From: CAZGAH01 sp964523295
GTDB lineage: Bacteria > Desulfobacterota > Desulfovibrionia > Desulfovibrionales > Desulfovibrionaceae
Length of the DNA stretch: 64,000 nucleotides
Direction: 5' to 3'
Assembly: GCA_964523295.1 (NCBI GenBank)
Contig: CAZGAH010000011.1
Location: 14,376-78,375, forward strand
Part shown: positions 1-8,906 of the stretch, one piece after another
Layout of the letters: each line of letters begins with the position of its first letter
Numbering within the stretch: the stretch's first letter is position 1
The notes under the pieces: model-generated
What the model saw: only the letters and a program-made list of their open reading frames with translations
What the model was told of the DNA's origin: nothing
Databases searched by the model: none
Made by a program: the position numbers and the translations under genes

Positions 1-99
1 GGTCAGTGCGTCCGTGGCCTGGGCGACGGTCTGTTCCAGCAGCAGCTCGATTTCCGGCAGTTTCTGCCATCCTTCGGGAAGTTCGGAGGGTTGCATCAT
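1..99 (-). CDS. N-terminus of an unrecognised protein (runs off the window)
   Basis: Only the first 33 codons are in the window. The start is at 99 (ATG ATG, a second Met at 96), preceded by a good ribosome binding site (GGAGAG at about 105-110). The visible residues start MMQPSELPEGWQKLPEIE and continue as an acidic, probably helical segment (LLLEQTVAQATDAL). I do not recognise the family and the rest lies beyond the left edge. The clear ribosome binding site is the main reason for calling it a gene. Confidence 0.5.
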   Translation of the reverse strand, partial: MMQPSELPEGWQKLPEIELLLEQTVAQATDALT

Positions 100-564
100 G
101 ATTGCTCTCCACAAAATCAGTTGACGTCGCCCCGTGGGGGACGGTTGTACGGGCCGGGGCTCCGGCCAGGGTCCGCCAGGCGCCGCGTTCTTGATGCGAG
201 ATACTATGCTGACGGCCGGCGCGTTCCCAGACTGAGGCATTTCACCCCCGGAACCGGACCGGGAAAGCTCTGGTCCGCCCTGAACGTCAGCAGGAGAAAG
301 TATAAACGCAGCGTACGACGGGTGACAGCGTGAAACGCTTCTTCGGAGCTGACAGTCGCGCGCGTTTTCGGGATAGTGCTTTTTAGGAGGGCTTTGGTCA
401 GGACTTTCGCCATAACCCCCGCTTTGTTGTTTTTTATATCTAATTATTTCGGATATTTGTCACGTAATGTCCGTAGCTTGCAAAGATAATATTTTTTTAC
501 ATTACTATTTTATGAATTTTTAAAATTATATTAAGGTTGTTCGGCCCTACTGCTCTATCGGCCT
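100..564. other. Intergenic region, no gene seen
   Basis: This stretch separates the partial minus-strand gene from the transposase fragment. Its left two-thirds are GC-rich. From about 420 to 550 it becomes strongly AT-rich, unlike most of the window, which fits an old insertion boundary. The small open frames here show no recognisable protein and no convincing ribosome binding site. Confidence 0.5.
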
Positions 565-933
565 ATGGTGCATCTTCACAAAAAAGCGAGAAAGGGCAGG
601 CGTCATTACAACATCCGTGAAATTGCACGGGTCGATGGCAAGCCGAAAGTTTTCAGCCAAATGTATCTCGGTTCGGTTGAGCGCATTCCGTGGATGACCA
701 CCGGAGCGCAGGCCGAGCTGGAGAGGCTCCAGGTTCAGGAGTTCGGTGCGCTCTGGCTGGCGAACCTCATCGAGCAGGAGTTCGGACTGGTTGAAGTGAT
801 CGAAGCTGCCTTGCCCAGGGGCAAGAAGGAGGCCGGCCCGCCGGACGGGGAGTACTATCTCCAGGCTGCTTTCAACCGTATGATTGATGCCTGTTCCAAA
901 CGGGGCATGCCCGAGTGGTATACGTCGCCATGA
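565..933 (+). pseudogene. Truncated IS1634-type transposase, N-terminal fragment
   Basis: This 122-codon frame encodes the characteristic start of IS1634-family (DDE) transposases: a basic stretch (MVHLHKKARKGRRHYNIRE) followed by a segment with QMYLGS, seen at the start of many IS1634 proteins. Full-length members are usually 450-600 residues, so about three quarters is missing and the catalytic residues are absent. The family-like sequence runs to about residue 115; the last few residues probably come from the DNA joined at the break. The stop lies four bases before a 24-base repeat (938-961) that also occurs at 54115. AT-rich DNA precedes it. It should be non-functional. Confidence 0.75.
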
Positions 934-937
934 GCGG

Positions 938-961
938 GGGACACCCTGATGCCTGAAACGG
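938..961 (+). repeat. Copy 1 of a 24-base dispersed repeat
   Basis: The sequence begins gggacaccctgatgcctgaa and continues with acgg. It matches positions 54115-54138 at 23 of 24 bases, in the same orientation. This copy sits directly after the truncated transposase. Repeats with a GGGACACC-type edge are often associated with IS200-like or other short mobile elements in related genomes; that assignment is inference. Confidence 0.6.
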
Positions 962-1352
962 CGTTATCCTGATCTTTCCGCAGACCAAAAAAAATTCCAC
1001 TTGACAGGGGGGATTTCGTTTCCTGGCAGGTCGCAGCGTAACCAGCTGATATTTTTTGTGATTATACGGAAATGGGTGTGTTACTGCGAGAAACCTGTTT
1101 GAGGAGCAATTGCCCTCATTGGACTGCAGTGTTTGATCCACTCGGGAAAAATGGCAGATTATTGGGAATCGCGCTCTCGTCGTGCCGTTTGACCACTATT
1201 GACGTCCCACACCCGACGTGCATGCCAACCGTTTTCTTCCGGGTTCACCATTGCACCGATCGCTGTCCGACACAGCCCCCGAATTGAAGCCCGTCAGACA
1301 ACGTCCGCCAAGCCTGCCCACGCCGGGTCCTCCCCTGTTGCCCCGCCCCGCT
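962..1352. other. Intergenic region downstream of the cytochrome gene
   Basis: No coding region is supported. A TTGACA hexamer near 1002 has no matching -10 box 16-18 bases away. The 3' end of the multihaem cytochrome gene lies at 1353, so the region would contain its terminator, but I see no clear hairpin with a T-run. Confidence 0.4.
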
Positions 1353-4013
1353 TCAGGGCCTGGCGTTGGACCGGTGGTGGTGCGGCGAGGGGGGGGGTGC
1401 GGTTACGTGGCAGAGACAGCAGTTTCCGTTGGCGCCCAGGGGGGCGGTCAGGTTCTGGTATTGCAGCGGCTGCAGGTTGTCCCGATTTTTGCCGTAGGGA
1501 TTGACGGCCGGGTATTCCGCGTGCGCGCTGTTGTGGCAGGCGGCGCAGTACAGCGCGTCGGCAGGGTCGCGACGGGCGCTGTAGAGCGAGTCGGGCTGAC
1601 CGTCGGTCCAGGCATTGACGGCTGTGCTCGCCGCCGTCGGCTTGGATGGCCCATCATGGCAGGCGGCGCAATCGGGCTGCATGCGCCAGGCGCTGCGCGG
1701 GCGCACGGCCTCGCGTGCGGGCGCTGTTCCCTGCGTCAGCGGTTGCATGAGCCATTGCGCCCGCGTCTTTCCGGTCTGATCTTCCGCACGTAGCAGGCCG
1801 AGGGCATGGTTCTCCAGGGTACCGTGACAGCGCGTGCAATCCAGGCCCTTGACGCCGTGGACGCCGCGCAGGCTGCGGGTCAGGCCATCCAGGGCGCTGG
1901 CATGGCACTCGGCGCAGGCCTCGGCGCCGCGTCCGCCCAGATAGAGCGCGTGTACGCCGTGGAGGGCGGCCGAGAGGTTCAGTCGGCGGTCGCCACCTTG
2001 CGTCCGGGCGATTGCGGGCGGCAGGGAGGCGTCCTCGTGGCACTGCTGGCAGGCCTTGGGGTGCCGCCAAAGCGCATTTTTGAGCAGCTTGGTGCCGTGG
2101 CGGCGATCATGGGCGCTCAGTATGTTTCTGGCCGCCTGCTCGTCCATGCCGGGCGGCGTATGCGCGCCGGACGCGCGCGTAGCCCCTCCGTGGCAGTTTC
2201 CGCAGCCCAGCTCTGTCGAGGCCGGAACGACGGCCCTGGTCTCGGCCAGAAGCGCGCCGCTCCGCTCGTCGCGTGCCTCCACCGTCACCAGGGGATAGGG
2301 ATCGAAGCCGCCGGAATCCGGATACGGAATCACCGGAAGCAGTGTCGCGACAAAGCAGTCCTGCCGGACCAGCGGTTGCATCGTTCCGCTCGGAAAGTTT
2401 CCACTCAGGCCCTGGTCGGGAAGGCGGTTGTCGATGAACAGCGGGATGACGAACTCCCAGAAGCGCACCTGGCGTGAGGGTTTGGAAAAAGCTGGATCGA
2501 GCGCGTAGTGTATGGTCACCCCCGCTGTGATCAGCTCCGGTCGCGGCCCCCGGCGGATCAGCTGGGCTCGTAGCGTGACGCCCGGAGGAGACAGGCTGAA
2601 GAAGCGGTCGGCGTCGGAAACCAGGCTCATGCCCGCGTCGGTCCAGGCCAGGAGCACGTATGCGGCGTTTGCCGGGTCGAAAGCCGGAGGCTCGGCCGGT
2701 TGTTGCGGCAGGACGGCGGGCATGGTCGGCGCCGGCGTCGGCCGACCGTGCAGTTCCTCCATGATATACGCCGCCAGTGCCTCGCGGTCGGCTGCCTCGC
2801 CGGCAAAGGGCGGCATGGGCTCCCGAAGACGTCCCTGCCCCGAGAGTTTCGCCTCCATGCCCCGAAGAGTCAGGTTCGCCGTGCGGGGCAGGATGTCGCG
2901 TAGCGGGCCGCCGATGCTATGACAGGGCAGGCACTGCGCGGCGAACAGCGCGCGCCCGGCGTCCCGATTCGTTGCGCCGGGGGGAATCCAGCGCGTGCGT
3001 GGCAAGGCTCCGCCCTGACGCAGGGTATCGAGGTCCGCGGCGAGCAAGGCGTTGGACCAGGTGTGCCCGGGTATGGCCCAGGGACTTCGCCCGGCCGCGA
3101 GGATCCTCTCGAAAAGCCCGGTCTGCGCCAAGCCCAGCAATAGAAGAAAGCAGGCCAGGGCTGGACGGTTGTGTTGCGGCGCGACGAAGGCCAGAGCAGG
3201 GCCGCCGAGTGCGACCAGCGAGGAGACGATGACAAAGAGGCTGAGCAGCGGCGTGGTCTCGCGCGACGCCGTCAACAGCAGGGCCAGCTGCGGCGCGGGC
3301 AGGATGGCGAAAAGCCAGACAACGCCGGCGGCGAGCCCCGCCACGGGCCAGAACACGTAGCCGCAAGCATAGCAGAGGATGCGCGTCTGTCGCGCGGTGT
3401 CCCTGACCCGCGCACCGAGCACGCAGGCCAGCAGTCCGGCCAGGGTCAGCGACAGGAAAAATCGCAGGGTCATCACCGGCCAGAGCGCAGGGGCAAATAT
3501 CGCCGCGCTGAACTCGCCGCTGTGAGGCCAGTCGCCGGGGGCGAGCATGAAGCTCGTCGCGACGCTGAGCAATCCCGCAGCCGCGGCGGTAAAGAGCAGG
3601 GCCACGACGGCAAGGCCGCGGCGTCGGCCCTGCCCGGTGCTGCCCAGGGTCTCGCTCCAGAGACGAAGCGCCAGGAACCCGATTAAAAAGCACAGCCAGG
3701 CCGAGCCCCAGAGCAGGGCGAAAACGCCGTTCAAGGTCGCGGCGATGCCTGGGCTGACGACAGAGACGACGAACCACAGCCCCGCGCCGGTGAAGCTGAC
3801 CGCCGCGGCCCCCGCCCGGGTCAGGAACACGGCGTACGCGCGTACATCCTGAAGCAGCCCGTCCGCGCGTTCACGTTCGGCCCGCCGCTTGGCCAGGAGC
3901 AGAAACAGCGTTCCGCCGGCAAAGAGCTGTACGCAACAAGCGAAGAGCGCACTTGCGAGCGCCGATTGCAGTGCCCCCGAAACTGTGGGAATCCACCAGA
4001 CCGGATAGTTCAT
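1353..4013 (-). CDS. Membrane-bound eight-haem cytochrome c with N-terminal quinol-oxidase-like domain
   Basis: An 886-residue protein. The start at 4013 is chosen because GAAGAAGG precedes it and the protein then begins MNYPVWWIPTVSGALQ, a beginning seen in membrane cytochromes whose first domain resembles cytochrome bd oxidase subunit I. About eight hydrophobic segments fill residues 10-340. Eight CXXCH haem c sites follow: CLPCH near residue 362, then CGNCH (about 604), CQQCH, CAECH, CTRCH, CAACH, CAACH and CCLCH (about 870). The haem part should lie in the periplasm. Inferred role: moving electrons between membrane quinones and periplasmic carriers. The precise partner is unknown, and no oxidase subunit II or other cytochrome gene is adjacent. 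No ubiD-type gene shares its strand; it appears monocistronic. Confidence 0.85.
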   Translation of the reverse strand: MNYPVWWIPTVSGALQSALASALFACCVQLFAGGTLFLLLAKRRAERERADGLLQDVRAYAVFLTRAGAAAVSFTGAGLWFVVSVVSPGIAATLNGVFALLWGSAWLCFLIGFLALRLWSETLGSTGQGRRRGLAVVALLFTAAAAGLLSVATSFMLAPGDWPHSGEFSAAIFAPALWPVMTLRFFLSLTLAGLLACVLGARVRDTARQTRILCYACGYVFWPVAGLAAGVVWLFAILPAPQLALLLTASRETTPLLSLFVIVSSLVALGGPALAFVAPQHNRPALACFLLLLGLAQTGLFERILAAGRSPWAIPGHTWSNALLAADLDTLRQGGALPRTRWIPPGATNRDAGRALFAAQCLPCHSIGGPLRDILPRTANLTLRGMEAKLSGQGRLREPMPPFAGEAADREALAAYIMEELHGRPTPAPTMPAVLPQQPAEPPAFDPANAAYVLLAWTDAGMSLVSDADRFFSLSPPGVTLRAQLIRRGPRPELITAGVTIHYALDPAFSKPSRQVRFWEFVIPLFIDNRLPDQGLSGNFPSGTMQPLVRQDCFVATLLPVIPYPDSGGFDPYPLVTVEARDERSGALLAETRAVVPASTELGCGNCHGGATRASGAHTPPGMDEQAARNILSAHDRRHGTKLLKNALWRHPKACQQCHEDASLPPAIARTQGGDRRLNLSAALHGVHALYLGGRGAEACAECHASALDGLTRSLRGVHGVKGLDCTRCHGTLENHALGLLRAEDQTGKTRAQWLMQPLTQGTAPAREAVRPRSAWRMQPDCAACHDGPSKPTAASTAVNAWTDGQPDSLYSARRDPADALYCAACHNSAHAEYPAVNPYGKNRDNLQPLQYQNLTAPLGANGNCCLCHVTAPPPSPHHHRSNARP

Positions 4014-4527
4014 GCCCTTCTTCTCCCGCGTGCGCGAGATCGTCGGCGTCGGAGGATATCGTCGACGCGGCGTCTGCCGAGCCGGAGCGAAGGCCAATGT
4101 TGGGAACCACGGAGCAGGCTCCGGCCGCATCAGCGCGTTCATCTGCTTGTATGGCAACTGTTTCCAGCCGGAGGCACGGAGGCATGCCCCCTGATTTCCC
4201 GCAACGATGTATTATGACAGACAAGGGGCGCCGGACGCAACGGTTGTTTCCGACCACGTCCGTCAGTTCAAGCCATCATATGTCGTTCGCCGGATCGTGG
4301 GTTATGAGCAAGGAGTGAGCTGCGCGTTGTCTATGGCTTCCTGGTTGAATGCGTGAAAGACATCCACCGGAACACCCTCCATACGTTGCTGCAAACTGCC
4401 AGACAAATTGTTCATTGGCCCTGCCCACCGCACGGCTTGCCGGGTGGACCGCTTTCTGCTAGGCCTCGATCATGCGTCGCGGCGTCAGTCCGCAGGACGT
4501 CTTATGCTACCGCACCAGGAGTCATCC
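4014..4527. other. Divergent intergenic region between the cytochrome and ubiD
   Basis: About 510 bases between a minus-strand and a plus-strand gene, so both promoters should be here. I see no convincing -35/-10 pair or operator. Upstream extensions of both flanking reading frames are open, but they lack ribosome binding sites and family similarity, so they are treated as non-coding. Confidence 0.4.
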
Positions 4528-5979
4528 ATGCCGCACAAGGATTTGCAGGCCTTTGTCCAGGAGCTCGAGCGTCGACAGGAATTGCGACGTATTGATGCCC
4601 TTGTCGATCCGTATCTGGAAATCGCGGAGATCACGGATCGGGTGTCCAAGCGGAACGGGCCGGCGTTGATGTTCGCCAATCCCCAAGGCAGCCGTTTCCC
4701 CGTGCTGACCAACGCCTTTGGCTCGTTCGATCGCATGCATCTGGCGTTACAGGTGGAAAGCCTGGACGGCATCGCCGACGAGGTGAATGAGTTCATCGAG
4801 ATGGAAAAGCCGGACAGCATCCTGAAAAAGCTCAGGCTCATACCCAAGCTCAAGCGTCTGGCCGACATTTTCCCCAAGACCGTATCCAAAGGCTGCTGTC
4901 AGGATGTAGTGCTTACGGGCGAGGACGTGGACCTGGGCCTGTTGCCCGTGCTGACGACCTGGCCCGGCGACGCCGGCCCGTTCATCACGCTGCCGCTGGT
5001 TATCACCAAAAACCCTGAGACAGGCACCCGCAACGTGGGCATGTACCGGATGCAGGTCTTCGACCGGCATACTACCGGCATGCACTGGCACCGCCACAAG
5101 GGCGGAGCCTATCACTACCACCTGGCCGAACGCCGGGGCGAAAAGCTGGAGGTCGCCGTCGCGATCGGGCCCGATCCGGTCGTGACCTACGCAGCCACGG
5201 CGCCGATCCCCGACGAGGTCGACGAGTTTCTCTTTGCCGGCTTTCTGCGCAAGGCAGCCGTGGAGCTTGTGCAATGCAAGACCGTGGACCTGCAGGTCCC
5301 GGCCAACAGCCAGTTCGTGCTCGAGGGCTACGTCCTGCCCGGCGAACGCCGTCGCGAAGGCCCCTTCGGCGACCATACCGGCTATTATTCGCTCGCCGAC
5401 GATTACCCGGTTTTCCACGTCACCGCGCTGACCCACCGCGAAGACGCCATCTATCCGGCCACGCTCGTCGGTCCGCCCCCCATGGAAGACTGCTACCTGG
5501 GCAAGGCCACCGAGCGGATTTTCCTCCCCCTCATCAAAAAACAGCTCCCCGAGATCGTGGACATGAATCTCCCGCTCGAGGGCGTGTTCCACAATCTCTG
5601 CTTCGTGAGCATCGACAAGCGCTATCCCGGCCAGCCGCGCAAGGTCATGTACGCGCTCTGGGGCCTGGGGCAGATGATGTTCACCAAGATCATCGTCATC
5701 GTGGACAAGGACACCGACGTCCAGAACCTCTCCCAGGTGCTCTGGCGCCTCGGCAACAACATCGATCCGCGCCGCGACCTCGTCGTGCTCGATGGCCCGC
5801 TGGATGCCCTGGACCACGCGGCCCCGCTCCCGTTCTACGGCGGAAAACTCGGCATCGACGCCACCAGAAAAGGCCCCGACGACGGGCACTACCGCGAGTG
5901 GCCCGAAAGCCTGAGGATGTCCGACGAGGTCAAGGCCCGCGTCGACGAACTGTGGGGCAAGCTGGGGCTCGGCGCATGA
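4528..5979 (+). CDS. ubiD: UbiD-family prenylated-FMN-dependent decarboxylase
   Basis: A 483-residue protein of normal UbiD length. The start at 4528 follows CAGGAG; a further upstream in-frame ATG (4408) has no ribosome binding site. Family features include the early LRRIDALVDPYLEIAEITDR segment, the metal/cofactor-region motif MQVFDRHTTGMHWHRHKGG, and EGPFGDHTGYYS. UbiD enzymes decarboxylate aromatic or unsaturated acids using prenylated FMN made by UbiX. The gene overlaps ubiX by four bases (ATGA), so the enzyme and its cofactor synthase are made together. In an anaerobe the likely role is a decarboxylation in quinone (menaquinone) synthesis, but catabolic aromatic-acid decarboxylases share this fold, so the substrate is not certain. 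Confidence 0.92.
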   Translation: MPHKDLQAFVQELERRQELRRIDALVDPYLEIAEITDRVSKRNGPALMFANPQGSRFPVLTNAFGSFDRMHLALQVESLDGIADEVNEFIEMEKPDSILKKLRLIPKLKRLADIFPKTVSKGCCQDVVLTGEDVDLGLLPVLTTWPGDAGPFITLPLVITKNPETGTRNVGMYRMQVFDRHTTGMHWHRHKGGAYHYHLAERRGEKLEVAVAIGPDPVVTYAATAPIPDEVDEFLFAGFLRKAAVELVQCKTVDLQVPANSQFVLEGYVLPGERRREGPFGDHTGYYSLADDYPVFHVTALTHREDAIYPATLVGPPPMEDCYLGKATERIFLPLIKKQLPEIVDMNLPLEGVFHNLCFVSIDKRYPGQPRKVMYALWGLGQMMFTKIIVIVDKDTDVQNLSQVLWRLGNNIDPRRDLVVLDGPLDALDHAAPLPFYGGKLGIDATRKGPDDGHYREWPESLRMSDEVKARVDELWGKLGLGA

Positions 5980-6572
5980 ACGGCGCTCCCCGGCGCGTCG
6001 TACTCGCCATCACGGGCGCCAGCGGCATGCCCTTTGCCTGGCGCCTGCTGCAATGCCTGGCCGGGCAGCCCGGCCTGGAAACGCATTGCATCGTCTCCGA
6101 TGCGGCACAGCTTGTCCTCGCGCAGGAGACCCCATTCACCCTGGACGACATCGACCGCCTGGCCTTTCGCCGCTACCGCCAGAACGAACTCGGCGCCGGC
6201 CCGGCAAGCGGCTCCTGGCAGCACCAGGGTATGGTCGTCTGCCCCTGCTCCATGGCCTCGCTCGCGGCCATTGCCAACGGCCTCGGCTCGAACCTCATCC
6301 ACCGCGCGGCCGACGTGACGCTCAAGGAACGCCGCCCGCTGCTCCTGGCGCCGCGCGAAACGCCGCTCAATCGCGTACACCTGACCAACCTGCTGCGCGC
6401 GGCCGAGGCCGGCGCGACCATCATGCCCCCCTGTCCGGCCTTCTATACGCGCCCCCGGCATATCGACGACCTCGTCGACCAGTTCGTGGCCCGCCTGCTC
6501 GACCACCTCGACCTGCCGCACACGCTGGGCCAGCGCTGGCAGGACCTTTCCTGCTCCATCCGCGATGATTGA
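5976..6572 (+). CDS. ubiX: UbiX flavin prenyltransferase
   Basis: A 198-residue flavoprotein. It starts inside the ubiD stop codon (ATGA overlap). The N-terminal VVLAITGASGMPFAWRLL is the FMN-binding beginning of the UbiX/Pad1 family, and VVCPCSMASLAAIANGLGSN matches the conserved CPCSM-type segment. LAPRETPLNRVHLTN and MPPCPAFYTRP are further family motifs near the C-terminus. UbiX joins a dimethylallyl group to FMN to make the prenylated cofactor that UbiD needs. It acts in the cytoplasm as an oligomer. The adjacency and coupling to ubiD make the assignment firm. Confidence 0.95.
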   Translation: MNGAPRRVVLAITGASGMPFAWRLLQCLAGQPGLETHCIVSDAAQLVLAQETPFTLDDIDRLAFRRYRQNELGAGPASGSWQHQGMVVCPCSMASLAAIANGLGSNLIHRAADVTLKERRPLLLAPRETPLNRVHLTNLLRAAEAGATIMPPCPAFYTRPRHIDDLVDQFVARLLDHLDLPHTLGQRWQDLSCSIRDD

Positions 6573-6971
6573 ATTCTCTCGACTTTCAGGACCACGTCAA
6601 AATAGGCACAGCTCTGGCAGCCCACCGATGTGGGCGTAATACTGGCTTTTTTTCGAAATCAGTCTTACAGTCGGGAGACTATATCCGACTTTCCCGGTGT
6701 ACAGACATTGACACATGCTCTTACACGCCGGGTATTTGACTTGCCGGACCTTCTTTGTCATGTTCGGATCGCTTGTTGGAAGAGGCTTCCGGGTATCCTG
6801 CCTCCGTGGTCACCAAGGCGCTATGATGAACAGCATTTTTCGATGGACCGGCTGATTCTGATACAGAGGTTTGCTCGCGCGCCGTTCATGTCGATCGGGC
6901 ACGTGTTTTTGTTGTCCCCGGCCAAGAGCCTGAACGCATACAGCGAACGTATCCGTCAAAGAGTATGATAC
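6573..6971. other. Intergenic region upstream of the TPR gene; possible weak promoters
   Basis: About 400 bases of lower GC content. A TTGACA at 6708-6713 is followed 17-18 bases later by GGTATT/GTATTT, and a second TTGACT at 6736 is followed 17 bases later by CATGTT. Either could drive the downstream TPR gene, but both -10 boxes are poor. An open frame at 6630-6968 has no ribosome binding site or recognisable family and is not called. Confidence 0.3.
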
Positions 6972-7733
6972 ATGGGCAACGCACGCACAAGCGTTTCCTT
7001 GGCCGACAAGATTCGGGGCGTTTTTTCAAAAGCCCAGGCTGATATCACGACAACGGAGGATGAATTCCCCTCTCTTTGTCTCGATGTCTATTATTATGTC
7101 GAAGAGCAGGACGATGGAACGATCGGCGTTCAGCCGCTGAACAATAACTTCGTTCCCGTTGGTGAGCTTGTTTTTATCAGCCGCGAGGAGCTGATCGCGT
7201 CCTACGTTCCCGAACCTGAAGTCTATATGAGCAAGGTCTACCCTGCAATCCGACAGGTTGCGGTGTGCGTGGAACAGGCTGAAGGGTACTTGCGCAAGGG
7301 GAATATATACAGTGCCGAATACGAGTTCAGGAATGCCCTGCGCGTCGACGAACAGAACATCCGCGCTACATTTGGACTGGGCATGGTCTTTCTCGAACGG
7401 GGTCAGATTGAGAAGGGAGATCTGGTCTTTCGGCGTCTGCTGCAGTTGAAAGGCACGTTCGAAAAACGTCACAAGCATCTTTTCAACGAATTCGGTATCC
7501 GGCTCCGGAAGAACAAGATGTATTCCCAAGCGATACGGTATTATTCGCGTGCATACGCCTTGTCAAAAACAGACGACCACCTTCTTTACAACATGGCCAG
7601 GACACTCTATGAAACCGGAAAACTCAAGAGCGCGGAAACTTTTTTGCGTAAAGCGCTGAATCTTCACGCTGATTTCACACATGCGCGCGAGCTTTTGCGA
7701 ATTATCGAACGAAAATTTGCGTCAAAGAAATGA
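6972..7733 (+). CDS. Tetratricopeptide-repeat protein, function unknown
   Basis: A 253-residue soluble protein with no signal peptide. Residues 1-85 form an unrecognised acidic domain. From about residue 95 to the end there are helical repeats of TPR type, for example QAEGYLRKGNIYSAEYEFRN, ATFGLGMVFLERGQIEKGD, and LYNMARTLYETGKLKSAET. TPRs bind partner proteins. The ribosome binding site is weak (AAAGAG). The gene is 46 bases upstream of another unknown gene on the same strand and is likely cotranscribed with it. Both have visibly lower GC than the flanking genes. The specific function is unknown; a scaffold role in a pilus, motility or signalling complex is only a guess. Confidence 0.75.
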   Translation: MGNARTSVSLADKIRGVFSKAQADITTTEDEFPSLCLDVYYYVEEQDDGTIGVQPLNNNFVPVGELVFISREELIASYVPEPEVYMSKVYPAIRQVAVCVEQAEGYLRKGNIYSAEYEFRNALRVDEQNIRATFGLGMVFLERGQIEKGDLVFRRLLQLKGTFEKRHKHLFNEFGIRLRKNKMYSQAIRYYSRAYALSKTDDHLLYNMARTLYETGKLKSAETFLRKALNLHADFTHARELLRIIERKFASKK

Positions 7734-7779
7734 CAAACATATTTGATCTTGCACCCTCTCCGAGAGAAGGAGAACTGGA

Positions 7780-8679
7780 ATGGCTGTACTGTCCGATGCG
7801 GGGTTGAATTTCTTCGGATCATTTCTCATTGAAAAGGGTATCATTGAAGAGAGCGCCCTTATCGATGCGTTACGGTATCAGGAAGATATGAATTTCCGGA
7901 TAGGCGAGCTGGCCATCCAGAAGGGGTATCTTAAGCCTGAGCATGTCGAACAGATCTACGCCGAACAAAAAAACGTAGACATGCCGTTCGGTACGCTTGC
8001 ACTCACGCATCGGCTGCTGTCCAGAGCACAGCTCGATGATCTGCTTTTTTCTCAGACCGTTCACAGCACGCATCTTGGTGAGGCTCTGCTGGTCCGCGGT
8101 CATCTTACTCAAGAGCAATTCGATGCGTCGTTGAAAGAATACAATGAAATGTTTCAGAAACGGCAGGAAATTGTCCGGGAAACGCTACGCAATTTTCCCG
8201 ACGGTATATTTTGCGAAGCGGCTTTGAACGCCCTGGACAAGACATTTATCCGCTTCACGCACAGTGACGTAAAATTGGGAACGATTTGTGGTGATACCAG
8301 CGGTCTACGTTTTTCATTTTGTTGCACCGTTTCCTTGTCTTTACTCGATTTTCGCTCTCTCGACGTGGAAGTTTATTTCTCGGAGGACGTCGCCGGCGAG
8401 CTGGCCCGTCCCGATACCCTTCCGTTGCAGGCGAACCAAGAGCCCGACCCCGACATTTTTGCCGACTTTTTTACCATTTTTCAGCGCTACGTACACATCG
8501 CTCTGCGCGACAAGACACAGGCAGATGCCCAACCACGTTTTGTCACGAAGTGCATCGGGAATGAAGAACAGCTGCGTGATCATGGCGTCCACCTGCTCCT
8601 GATCACCCCTTCCGGATCCATTGTGCTGCGCGTTGTTGTTCATACCCATGACGGGCAAGTTGACCCGCGCGAAAACTAG
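7780..8679 (+). CDS. Protein with MshEN/GspE-N-like repeats and a CheX-like C-terminus
   Basis: A 299-residue protein with a strong ribosome binding site (AAGGAGA). Residues 7-130 contain repeated helical units of the type found in the N-terminal domains of GspE/MshE ATPases: LIEKGIIEESALIDAL, AIQKGYLKPEHVEQIYAEQ, LLVRGHLTQEQFDASLKEYN. In MshE such units bind cyclic-di-GMP. Residues 150-295 have a pattern reminiscent of CheX-type domains (DIFADFFTIFQRYVHIALRD, then a beta-rich end). No ATPase motif is present, so it is not a secretion ATPase. It follows the TPR gene by 46 bases. Likely a regulatory or adaptor protein, possibly sensing cyclic-di-GMP; both domain calls come from pattern reading only. 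Confidence 0.65.
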   Translation: MAVLSDAGLNFFGSFLIEKGIIEESALIDALRYQEDMNFRIGELAIQKGYLKPEHVEQIYAEQKNVDMPFGTLALTHRLLSRAQLDDLLFSQTVHSTHLGEALLVRGHLTQEQFDASLKEYNEMFQKRQEIVRETLRNFPDGIFCEAALNALDKTFIRFTHSDVKLGTICGDTSGLRFSFCCTVSLSLLDFRSLDVEVYFSEDVAGELARPDTLPLQANQEPDPDIFADFFTIFQRYVHIALRDKTQADAQPRFVTKCIGNEEQLRDHGVHLLLITPSGSIVLRVVVHTHDGQVDPREN

Positions 8680-8906
8680 TGTATTTTTCTGCGACCCGCC
8701 TCTTTGTCCTGTTATCGCCGGGCCTCGAGCCAAGGCATTTCTGCGCAGCCGGCATTGTTTTTTACATAAGGATTTTTCCTGCGCGAAACTGACATGAGAT
8801 TCTTCTCGCCATTGATACCAGTGGGATGCCGACGACCGTCTGTCATACAGGGACGGCTATTTGCGGTCGGTTGACTCGTTGTGGTCAGGGATACGGAGTA
8901 CTCACC

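Noticed and set aside
1002..1030. Perfect TTGACA hexamer as a promoter
   Set aside because: The hexamer 17 bases downstream (TGGCAG) does not resemble a -10 box, and no gene follows on that strand.
4747..5889. Long minus-strand open frame opposite ubiD
   Set aside because: It is the mirror of a strong UbiD gene, with no ribosome binding site or family motif.
6630..6968. 112-codon plus-strand frame upstream of the TPR gene
   Set aside because: No ribosome binding site, odd composition and no recognisable family; overlaps likely promoter sequence.
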